From: an uncultured Bacilli bacterium
GTDB taxonomy: Bacteria; Bacillota_I; Bacilli_A; RF39; UBA660
Assembly (NCBI GenBank): GCA_947588665.1
Contig: CANPYU010000061.1
Span: 1 to 6,998, forward strand
Length of the DNA stretch: 6,998 nucleotides
Direction of reading: 5' to 3'
Positions 1 to 6,016 of the stretch are shown one piece after another (the stretch's first letter is position 1; every line of letters begins with the position of its first letter). The notes beneath the pieces are model-generated. The model saw only the letters and a list, made by a program, of their open reading frames with translations, searched no databases and was not told where the DNA came from. Made by a program: the position numbers and the translations under genes.

Positions 1-44
1 CAGGAACTACTACTGATCCATATAGATTAGAAGGGGTAGACTAA
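1..44 (+). CDS. 3' end of a surface-protein gene, paralogous to the next gene (partial)
   Basis: Reading from position 3, the open frame gives GTTTDPYRLEGVD followed by TAA at 42-44. The Gly-Thr-x-x-Asp-Pro-Tyr pattern just before the stop matches the C-terminus of the next gene (GGTVDNPYIVK), so this is most likely the tail of a tandem paralog. The stop lies one base before the next ATG, and the ribosome binding site of the next gene (AAGGGG, 31-36) lies inside this coding end. The two genes are therefore probably co-transcribed and translationally coupled. Only 13 residues are visible, so the family call rests on the shared terminal motif and the adjacency. Confidence 0.6.
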   Translation, partial: GTTTDPYRLEGVD

Positions 45-45
45 T

Positions 46-2049
46 ATGAAAAATAATAATAAAAGATTATATATATTAGTATCTGTTTTTCTAATAGGTA
101 TAGGATTAACTTTTGCATATTTTGTAGGAAAAACATTATTTACAGGAAGTGGAGCAACAACAGAAGGAAGAACTGCAACAGTAAATGGATCAACACTAGA
201 AATAAAAGGAGAATTAAAAGCAGGAGAAAATATGTATCCTGGACATCAAGAATTATCTGAAATAACTGCAACAGCCATAGGAGATAATGAAACAATATTA
301 TATAATTTAACATGGACAGGAAAAAACGAATTAAATACTGAACTAAAATATTATGTATATTCTTCAGATACTAAAATAGATGTAAGTGTAACATGTGAAA
401 AGAAAAAGAAAGTAAAAGAAGGAAAACAATATTTAAATGAAGAGTGCACAATTACAGGTTTAGATCAAACAAGTAAAGTAAGTGAAGGAGAAATACCTAA
501 AACAGAAGAAGGAAAAGATACAACAGTAATAATAGCCCAAAATGAATTAATAACCTCAGAGAAAACACCAGGAAAAGTTAAATATTATTATGTAATAATA
601 GAATATCCAGATATAGGAGCAACTCAAAATAATGATTTGAATCATGGATTTGATGGAAAAGTATATGGAGAGATAAGTAATAGTAAAGCCGACATTAATA
701 TCATAGGAATACATGTAGAGCAAGAAAATGGAGAATACAAAAAAACAAATAAAATACCAAATAAAGATGAAACCATTACATTAAATACAAGTAAGAGTAC
801 ATGTACAAATAATGCAGAATTAAATTGGAATACAAGTGAATGGAGTTTAGAAGTTAGCAATTTAACTAAAAGTGGAACAGATTGTGAATTATATTTTTTT
901 AATCCAACACCAGAAAGAACATTAGATGGATTAAATCAACATTCAATTGGACCAGTTGGAGCAATAACAGGTCCAAGTTGTAGTGGTGATACTTCTTCTT
1001 CATGTTATAGTAGTGGAACTGATAATAAAAAAAATAATATGGCTCAAAATGGAATATATGAAACAGAGGATGATTATGGAACAAGTTATGTATTTAGAGG
1101 TTTTGTTCAAAATAACTGGTTAAAGTTTGGCAAAGAAGGTAATGATGATATATGGTGGCGTATCATTCGCATAAATGGTAATGGAACAATAAGGCTAATA
1201 TATGCTGGAAAGGCTAGCAGTACTACGCCTACAGTAACTCAAATAGGTACTAGCACATACAATACATGGTACAACGATAATAAATATGTTGGTTTTATGT
1301 ATGGCACAAAATCAGTAGGTAATGTTTCAAATGAAAGTGGTGATGGTATAACAACATCTGCAAGAGATGGAGATAAACCTGCCCATACAAATGTATATAA
1401 TAGTACGATAAAGGATAAGTTAGATGAATGGTGGACTACAACAGATTTAGGAAGTACTGACCAAGTAAAACATATAGATATTGAGACAGGCTTTTGTAAT
1501 GATAGAGAACCAATAAAGGTTGCTCGTGGCAGCTATGTAACAACTACATATGGAATAAGGCAAGCAGGATATGCTTCAGTAGATAGAGTATGGGCAACAG
1601 GAGACACAAGTTTTGATACAACAGGACAAGAACCAACATTGAAATGTGGTGATGATACATCAAGAAAATATGATTTATTTACAGGGACTGATGCAAAAGG
1701 AGTAATGGTTGATGGCAAAACAATAGAAGGAAATCATGCACTAACAAATTCAGTAGGCTTAATAACAATGGATGAAGTAATATATGCAGGAGGATTTGCA
1801 GGACAGAATAATAATAATTATTGGTTACATACAGGCCAAAATTATTGGACGATGACCCCATCTTACTACAATCCATTTGCTCAGGTGTTTTATATGAATA
1901 TCTATGGTTCCATTGATAATAATAATGTATTCAATGTGATGTATGTACGCCCTGTAATTAATCTCTCTGCTGATACAGTTTTTGGCACATTAAAAGGTGA
2001 AGATTTAGTAAATGGAGGAACTGTTGATAATCCATACATAGTCAAGTGA
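46..2049 (+). CDS. Membrane-anchored surface protein with TasA/camelysin-like N-terminal part and lectin-like C-terminal domain
   Basis: This 667-residue protein starts at the ATG at 46, nine bases after AAGGGG. Residues 1-7 are basic and 8-28 form one hydrophobic segment (YILVSVFLIGIGLTFAYFVG), a signal anchor or signal peptide without a lipobox. Residues 40-290 are Lys/Glu/Thr-rich, predicted beta-rich, and resemble TasA/camelysin-type exported proteins (GSTLEIKGEL, ENMYPG). Residues 340-667 form a second domain with a WWRIIRINGNGTIRLIY block at 370-386 and a late block, YWTMTPS to VRPVINL (600-640), like DUF6273/C-type-lectin-like domains. Eight cysteines fall in near pairs (117/134, 253/280, 312/320, 484/534), suggesting extracellular disulfides. 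There is no LPXTG motif. The tail NPYIVK is shared with the upstream gene. Arginine codons are all AGA up to residue 351, then include CGT, CGC and AGG. An adhesion, matrix or variable surface antigen role is inferred. The exact function is unknown. Confidence 0.8.
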   Translation: MKNNNKRLYILVSVFLIGIGLTFAYFVGKTLFTGSGATTEGRTATVNGSTLEIKGELKAGENMYPGHQELSEITATAIGDNETILYNLTWTGKNELNTELKYYVYSSDTKIDVSVTCEKKKKVKEGKQYLNEECTITGLDQTSKVSEGEIPKTEEGKDTTVIIAQNELITSEKTPGKVKYYYVIIEYPDIGATQNNDLNHGFDGKVYGEISNSKADINIIGIHVEQENGEYKKTNKIPNKDETITLNTSKSTCTNNAELNWNTSEWSLEVSNLTKSGTDCELYFFNPTPERTLDGLNQHSIGPVGAITGPSCSGDTSSSCYSSGTDNKKNNMAQNGIYETEDDYGTSYVFRGFVQNNWLKFGKEGNDDIWWRIIRINGNGTIRLIYAGKASSTTPTVTQIGTSTYNTWYNDNKYVGFMYGTKSVGNVSNESGDGITTSARDGDKPAHTNVYNSTIKDKLDEWWTTTDLGSTDQVKHIDIETGFCNDREPIKVARGSYVTTTYGIRQAGYASVDRVWATGDTSFDTTGQEPTLKCGDDTSRKYDLFTGTDAKGVMVDGKTIEGNHALTNSVGLITMDEVIYAGGFAGQNNNNYWLHTGQNYWTMTPSYYNPFAQVFYMNIYGSIDNNNVFNVMYVRPVINLSADTVFGTLKGEDLVNGGTVDNPYIVK

Positions 2050-2063
2050 CTATGTATGGATTA
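2028..2063. repeat. Perfect 17-bp inverted repeat spanning the stop codon of the surface-protein gene
   Basis: The left arm (2028-2044) lies in the last codons of the gene and the right arm (2047-2063) starts at its TGA stop. The arms are exactly complementary around a two-base centre. As RNA or extruded DNA this would be a 16-bp stem (TAATCCATACATAGTC) closed by an AAGT loop at 2044-2047. No T-tract follows, and a proper intrinsic terminator lies about 40 bases further on, so simple termination is not an adequate explanation. Possible roles are mRNA 3'-end protection, a bidirectional signal, or a DNA cruciform used in recombination. Confidence 0.85.
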
Positions 2064-2099
2064 GAAAACACTTTTCAAAAAGCAGGTTAATAATATATT

Positions 2100-2144
2100 C
2101 TCAAGTTAAACTATATTAATTTATAGAATAACTTGAGTTTTTTT
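2100..2144 (+). terminator. Intrinsic terminator after the surface-protein gene
   Basis: The arms CTCAAGTTA (2100-2108) and TAACTTGAG (2129-2137) pair perfectly. An AA/AA internal loop separates them from a second five-pair stem, CTATA/TATAG (2111-2115 and 2122-2126), with loop TTAATT. Seven Ts follow (2138-2144). This is a textbook rho-independent terminator for the surface-protein transcript. It separates that transcript from the ABC operon. Confidence 0.9.
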
Positions 2145-2158
2145 GTAAATATATTTAT

Positions 2159-2213
2159 TTGTACTTGCATATTTTTGTTATATGTGATATATTTTAATTG
2201 TACTAGTGCATAT
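2159..2213 (+). repeat. Direct repeat pair around the ABC operon promoter, candidate repressor operator
   Basis: TTGTACTTGCATAT (2159-2172) recurs as TTGTACTAGTGCATAT (2198-2213), identical except for a two-base AG insertion. Copy 1 contains the -35 hexamer; copy 2 covers the predicted transcription start and early leader. The core of copy 2, TGTACTAGTGCA, is palindromic except for one base pair. YtrA-type GntR proteins commonly repress their own ABC operons from inverted-repeat operators, so this pair is a reasonable binding site for the regulator encoded at 5048-5401. That assignment is inference. Confidence 0.5.
2165..2193 (+). promoter_or_regulatory. Sigma-A-type extended -10 promoter for the ABC-permease-regulator operon
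   Basis: The -35 hexamer TTGCAT (2165-2170) and the -10 hexamer TATATT (2188-2193) are 17 bases apart, and a TGA directly before the -10 supplies the extended TGN element. The start would lie near 2200, giving a leader of about 35 bases before the ATG at 2235. A second -10-like TATAAT at 2211-2216 has no credible -35 and would place the start almost on the ribosome binding site, so it is the weaker choice. Confidence 0.65.
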
Positions 2214-2234
2214 AATACAGTTTGGAGGGAATTT

Positions 2235-3134
2235 ATGATTGAGATTAAGGGTTTAAGTAAGAGTTTTGATAAGAAACATTATGTCTTAGAAAATCTTAAT
2301 TGTACAATTAAAGATAATGCTATTTATGGTTTAGTTGGGGCAAATGGGGCTGGTAAATCAACTCTTCTTAGATTAATTAACAGTATTTATACGTCAGATG
2401 CTGGCACAATATTTATTGATGGTGAAGATGTTTATGATAATGAAAAAATAAAAGAAGATATGGTATTTGTACCTGATGATTTATTTTTTTATAGCAATTA
2501 TAGTTTAATGGATATGGCTTATTATTATGATTCGTTATATCCTAAGTTTGATATGAATTATGTTTTAAAGGTGGCCGATAAGTTAAAGCTTAATAAGAAT
2601 GCCAAGATTAGTTCTTTTTCTAAGGGAATGAAAAGACAATGTGCATTACTTTGTGCTCTTGGAACTGGGGCTCGTTATATGTTTTTTGATGAGACATTTG
2701 ATGGTTTAGATCCGGTTGTTCGTAAGTATTTTAAATCTTTACTTGCCGATACTATGGAAAAAAATAATACAACTATAATTATGACTAGTCATAATTTAAG
2801 AGAACTAGAAGATATATGTGATAATTTGGGGTTATTATATAAAGGAAATATTTTATTTGAAAGTGATATTGATACTTTAAAAACGACAATGTTTAAAGTA
2901 CAGATATCATTAAAAGAAGATTTTAATAAAAGTACTTTTAAAGGACTTAAAATACTTTCTTATAAAAAGATTGGAAGTGTTGCAACTTTAATTATTGATG
3001 AGAATGGTAAAGATAGTAGAACTATTTTAGAAAAGTTACATCCAATTATTTTAGATTATTTACCTCTTACTTTAGAAGAAGTATTTATATATCAAATGGA
3101 GGCATTAGGTTATGAATTTAATGAAATTATTTAA
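2235..3134 (+). CDS. ABC transporter ATP-binding protein (YtrB/CcmA-like)
   Basis: The start is the ATG at 2235, five bases after GGAGGG (2224-2229). The frame is open further upstream to a TTG at 2133, but that codon sits inside the terminator stem and has no binding site. The 299-residue product is the cytoplasmic ATPase of an ABC exporter. It has Walker A GANGAGKST (35-43), a signature FSKGM (128-132) in place of LSGGQ, Walker B MFFDE (149-153), D-loop GLDP (157-160) and switch histidine H186. The usual Q-loop glutamine appears replaced by acidic residues in VFVPDDLFF (around 81-82). Residues 220-299 form a C-terminal extension typical of CcmA-type subunits. All catalytic motifs are intact, so it should hydrolyse ATP. 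It overlaps the permease start by 23 bases and is surely its partner. The substrate cannot be read from sequence; related YtrA-linked transporters are tied to cell-envelope stress. Confidence 0.93.
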   Translation: MIEIKGLSKSFDKKHYVLENLNCTIKDNAIYGLVGANGAGKSTLLRLINSIYTSDAGTIFIDGEDVYDNEKIKEDMVFVPDDLFFYSNYSLMDMAYYYDSLYPKFDMNYVLKVADKLKLNKNAKISSFSKGMKRQCALLCALGTGARYMFFDETFDGLDPVVRKYFKSLLADTMEKNNTTIIMTSHNLRELEDICDNLGLLYKGNILFESDIDTLKTTMFKVQISLKEDFNKSTFKGLKILSYKKIGSVATLIIDENGKDSRTILEKLHPIILDYLPLTLEEVFIYQMEALGYEFNEII

Positions 3135-5058
3135 TTTTAATTATTTTAAAGAAAATATAAGAAAATCTAAAGCAGTTTTAGCATTCTTTTTGGGGGTAAT
3201 ACCTTTACTTAATATTTTATTATTAATTATAGCTATAATTAATATGAATAATGATGCAGTTCTTCTTGATTTTTCTGCTTTAAGTGTAATTACATTTTTA
3301 GGTATGTATGTTTTACCTTTAATTCTTGCTTATAGTTTATTTGGTTTTATCTTTAAAAGAAAAAGTGTCGATTTTGTAATGTCCAAGCCACTTAGTCGTA
3401 AAACTATTTATTTTACTAATATTTTAGGAGGTTTAATTGTCCTTTCCGTCTTTATCCTCTTAAATACTTTTATCTTTTTATTATTTAGTATTTTTGCACC
3501 TTTTGTAATTCCATTTAGTTTAATAATTGATTATATGATTTTTTGGCTTGTGTCTTATATATTTATGTTTTCTGTAAGTGTTCTTGCGATGAGTATATGT
3601 GGTAATTTAATTAGTACAATAGTAGTTATGTTTATTATTGTTTGTTTAGTTCCATATTTAAATATGGTAGCAACTGTTTTTGATGGATTAAATAGTAGTA
3701 CTAATTATGTTAAAATTAGTGATGAAGATTTTAATGGGGGATATTATTGTGGAACGCTAGAATGCACAAAACATTTAGAAAAGAATGAATATTCTTTATA
3801 TTATAATGTTTTACCAAGTAAAAGTAATTTTGCTCCTTTAATATTTTTAAATAATAAGGATACACTTCTTTATAGTTTAGGCAGTGTTATTAAAATGCTT
3901 ATATTAAGTTTATTATATATATTTGTAGGATTTTATACTTTTAGTCATCGTAAGATGGAGAATAATGAAACTAGTTTTAAAAGTGAAAAAATGCATTATA
4001 TAGTTAAAATTATTACTTTACTTCCAGTATCATTAATAACATATGCGATAATACATGAAGCAGAGATTACGGGGCTACTTATAAGCTTAACAATTATATT
4101 TATATATAGCATAGTTTATGATTTAATAACAAGAAAAGAAATATATAAGTTTGGTAAATCAACTATTATTTCTTTAGTATTTTTTGGAATATTTTCGGGT
4201 GGGTATGGCTTATATCATTTATATCGCAGTGATAAAGTAATAGAACTTGAAAAATTTGATAAAATTACTTTTGAATATTCAGAATATGATGATACAATTG
4301 ATATTGTTGATAAAGACTTAATAAATAGAATTATAGTTTCGGCTTTAAAACAAGATGGTAATTTATATAAAAATATAACTATTAGTACAAATAATAAAAA
4401 ATATAATAGTTATGTTTATATTACGGAAGAATTAAATCAAGAAATTAAAGAATTAATAGAAAATAAAAAAGAAAGTGAATTAAGTAAATTAGATAGTAAA
4501 GATATTATTTATACTAATGATATAATGGTTGATAATAAACTGCAAGATTTAATTATTGATACTATTAATAAAGATGATTTTAGTTATACTAATCAAAATG
4601 AAGTAGTTAGTTTTTATGTCTATGATAAACATAATTATAAAGAATATAATATAGCTAAAGGAATAAATGAAAAGTTAGATAATTATGTTTTAGAGAAATT
4701 AACTAAAAAAGCTATAAATATAGTTAAAAAACATAAAGATAAAGAACAGATAATTACATTTGCTTATGCAGGATATAATAATGTTTTAGATGAATTACAA
4801 TCAAGATTATTTAATTATGTTATTAATCATAATTTAGATAGTTTTCTAAAATATTTAGAAAGTAATAATGAATATACAGAAGATACAACAAAAGTTATGA
4901 TTTATGGTAGTACTAATAGTATAGTTCTACCAATTGGAGATTCAGATAGTTTTAAAGAAGAGTTCTTAAGTTATCAAGATAAACTTCAAGATGATGAAGA
5001 TTATCAACAGTTAGTAGAAAATTATAAGAAAGAGATTCAAGATAATAATGAATATTAA
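3112..5058 (+). CDS. Large ABC-2-type permease with C-terminal soluble domain
   Basis: The 648-residue product starts at the ATG at 3112, nine bases after GGAGG (3098-3102) inside the end of the ATPase gene. Hydrophobic segments lie near residues 21-44, 58-81, 101-128, 136-160, 166-190, 254-277, 298-315, 319-338 and 350-370. The stretch KSVDFVMSKPLSRKTIYFTN (84-103) is the cytoplasmic coupling-type motif of ABC-2 permeases. Between segments 5 and 6 is a roughly 60-residue loop with two cysteines (C213, C218), probably extracellular. After residue 373 comes a charged Asn/Lys/Asp/Glu-rich domain of about 275 residues with no membrane segment. It is not recognisable by eye, and single-domain YtrC/YtrD-like permeases of roughly 300 residues lack it. 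It could be a sensor or substrate-binding module. Its side of the membrane is uncertain because the segment count may be eight or nine. The gene overlaps the downstream regulator by 11 bases. Confidence 0.85.
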   Translation: MNLMKLFNFNYFKENIRKSKAVLAFFLGVIPLLNILLLIIAIINMNNDAVLLDFSALSVITFLGMYVLPLILAYSLFGFIFKRKSVDFVMSKPLSRKTIYFTNILGGLIVLSVFILLNTFIFLLFSIFAPFVIPFSLIIDYMIFWLVSYIFMFSVSVLAMSICGNLISTIVVMFIIVCLVPYLNMVATVFDGLNSSTNYVKISDEDFNGGYYCGTLECTKHLEKNEYSLYYNVLPSKSNFAPLIFLNNKDTLLYSLGSVIKMLILSLLYIFVGFYTFSHRKMENNETSFKSEKMHYIVKIITLLPVSLITYAIIHEAEITGLLISLTIIFIYSIVYDLITRKEIYKFGKSTIISLVFFGIFSGGYGLYHLYRSDKVIELEKFDKITFEYSEYDDTIDIVDKDLINRIIVSALKQDGNLYKNITISTNNKKYNSYVYITEELNQEIKELIENKKESELSKLDSKDIIYTNDIMVDNKLQDLIIDTINKDDFSYTNQNEVVSFYVYDKHNYKEYNIAKGINEKLDNYVLEKLTKKAINIVKKHKDKEQIITFAYAGYNNVLDELQSRLFNYVINHNLDSFLKYLESNNEYTEDTTKVMIYGSTNSIVLPIGDSDSFKEEFLSYQDKLQDDEDYQQLVENYKKEIQDNNEY

Positions 5059-5401
5059 TATTGATTATCAAACAAGAACTCCAATATATGAACAAATAGT
5101 TAAAGAAGTAGAAAGATTGGTAACTTTAGAAATATTAAAACCGGGAGATCAAATACTTAGTATTCGAGAACTAGCGTGTAATCTTAGTATTAATCCTAAT
5201 ACAGTAAAAAAAGCTTATGATATATTAGAAAGTAAAAAAATAATTATTTCTAAATCAACAAAGGGAAGTTTTATTGCGGATAATGTTAAAGAAGCTAAAA
5301 AAGAAAAGATAGATAGCATTATAAAAGAGATAGAAAAACAAATTAAAGAATTAGAAATATTGGGATTAAATAGGGAAGAAATTATAAAAAAATTAAAGTA
5401 A
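5048..5401 (+). CDS. GntR-family transcriptional regulator, YtrA subfamily
   Basis: This is a 117-residue one-domain regulator. Residues 9-77 form the winged helix-turn-helix: TPIYEQIVKEV, then SIRELACNLSINPNTVKKAY with the recognition helix at about 48-60, then the wing around KGSFIA. Residues 82-117 are a short Lys/Glu-rich helical tail for dimerisation. There is no effector-binding FadR or HutC-type domain, which with the length fits YtrA. The normally conserved proline of the LPSIREL motif is leucine here (L37). The ATG at 5048 overlaps the permease end by 11 bases and the only upstream binding site is weak (AAGAAAGAG, 5026-5034), so translation is probably coupled. It likely represses its own operon. 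Regulators of this type are usually the first gene, but here it is last. Confidence 0.9.
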   Translation: MNINIDYQTRTPIYEQIVKEVERLVTLEILKPGDQILSIRELACNLSINPNTVKKAYDILESKKIIISKSTKGSFIADNVKEAKKEKIDSIIKEIEKQIKELEILGLNREEIIKKLK

Positions 5402-5438
5402 TTAATTTTAATAATCTGGAAAACAATTCCTGTAAATC

Positions 5439-5466
5439 TTGACTAAAGCTATATTTTTGATATAAT
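5439..5466 (+). promoter_or_regulatory. Extended -10 promoter for the prepilin gene
   Basis: TTGACT (5439-5444) and TATAAT (5461-5466) are 16 bases apart, with TGA just before the -10 giving the extended TGN element. Transcription should start near 5473, which is where the ribosome binding site AGAAGGTG (5473-5480) begins, so the leader is only about 14 bases. The short gap after the GntR gene (from 5402) shows no convincing terminator, so some read-through from the operon is possible. Confidence 0.8.
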
Positions 5467-5486
5467 TAGTTTAGAAGGTGAATGGA

Positions 5487-5906
5487 ATGAATAATAAAAG
5501 AGGTTTTACTTTAGTAGAATTATTAAGTGTTATTGTTATTTTGTCGGTTGTAGTTTTAATTGCTACCAATGCAGTAGTGCCAATGATGAATGATGCAAAA
5601 AAACAAGTTTTGGCAACAGAAGCTAATAAGTTTATGATGGCAGCTCAGAATTTATATGTTAAAGAAAATTTAACAGGAACTAAATGTTACACTTATGAAG
5701 AAGTAATTAATTCAGGTATTATAGAAAAAAATGATGCAGCTTATGCGGGTAGTTTTTTGATTGAAAGTAATGAAAATGGCAAATATACATATAAAATATG
5801 GTTATCTAATGGAACTAATGCAGTTTTAGGTAAGAGTCCAGATGTAACTAGTAAAGATGTTATTGATTCATCTGATGATGCATCGGCAAGTTGTGAAGTT
5901 AATTAA
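5487..5906 (+). CDS. Type IV prepilin-like protein (pseudopilin)
   Basis: The ATG at 5487 is preferred over an in-frame GTG at 5478, because the GTG lies within the ribosome binding site AGAAGGTG, six bases ahead of this ATG. The 139-residue product begins MNNKRGFTLVELL. This is the class III-type prepilin signal: basic leader, cleavage after G6, N-methylated F7, and the conserved E11 at mature position 5. Residues 7-32 form the hydrophobic helix that anchors the subunit in the membrane and packs the pilus core. The rest is a small beta-rich head with two cysteines (C67 and C136), positioned to close a disulfide loop at the C-terminal end as in many pilins. No prepilin peptidase, assembly ATPase or platform protein is in the window, so assembly must depend on genes elsewhere. 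It may serve in competence, secretion or adhesion. Confidence 0.88.
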   Translation: MNNKRGFTLVELLSVIVILSVVVLIATNAVVPMMNDAKKQVLATEANKFMMAAQNLYVKENLTGTKCYTYEEVINSGIIEKNDAAYAGSFLIESNENGKYTYKIWLSNGTNAVLGKSPDVTSKDVIDSSDDASASCEVN

Positions 5907-5909
5907 ATA

Positions 5910-5942
5910 AAAGAGTAATGAAGAAAATTCGTTACTTTTTTT
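5910..5942 (+). terminator. Intrinsic terminator after the prepilin gene
   Basis: AGTAATGAA (5914-5922) pairs with TTCGTTACT (5928-5936) through eight standard pairs and one G-U, with a GAAAA loop (5923-5927). The flanking A-run before and T-run after (to 5942) lengthen the stem. It begins a few bases after the stop codon, so the prepilin message is probably monocistronic. Confidence 0.85.
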
Positions 5943-5965
5943 CTTTTTAGTAAGCAGTACTTCCC

Positions 5966-5994
5966 TTGACCAAATTGTAATTAATTGTTATATT
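5966..5994 (+). promoter_or_regulatory. Extended -10 promoter for the PDDEXK nuclease gene
   Basis: TTGACC (5966-5971) and TATATT (5989-5994) are 17 bases apart with TGT directly before the -10 (extended TGN). The predicted start is near 6001, exactly where the ribosome binding site GAAGGGAG (6001-6008) begins, giving a leader of about 16 bases before the ATG at 6017. Confidence 0.8.
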
Positions 5995-6016
5995 CGTTTT
6001 GAAGGGAGTTTTTATC

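Noticed and set aside
642..1876. Minus-strand open frames inside the surface-protein gene, and a similar one at 6433-6690
   Set aside because: They lie opposite well-supported genes, have low-complexity hydrophobic translations expected from A-rich sense strands, and have no supporting binding sites.
2047..2064. TGA read as tryptophan (code 4), extending the surface protein by a few residues
   Set aside because: All tryptophans in the window are TGG, no gene has an in-frame TGA, and the NPYIVK tail matches the expected end of the family.
2133..2234. A 34-residue N-terminal extension of the ABC ATPase from a TTG at 2133
   Set aside because: The codon lies in the stem of the upstream terminator, has no ribosome binding site, and precedes the promoter. 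The ATG at 2235 has GGAGGG five bases ahead and gives a standard ATPase N-terminus.
5418..5430. GGAA/TTCC hairpin as a terminator for the ABC operon
   Set aside because: The stem is only four pairs and no T-run follows.
5478..5486. GTG start for the prepilin
   Set aside because: The GTG is part of the Shine-Dalgarno sequence AGAAGGTG. The ATG at 5487 gives a normal short basic leader before the cleavage site.
5999..6016. TTG start for the nuclease gene
   Set aside because: It would lie at or before the predicted transcription start and upstream of the GAAGGGAG site that serves the ATG at 6017.
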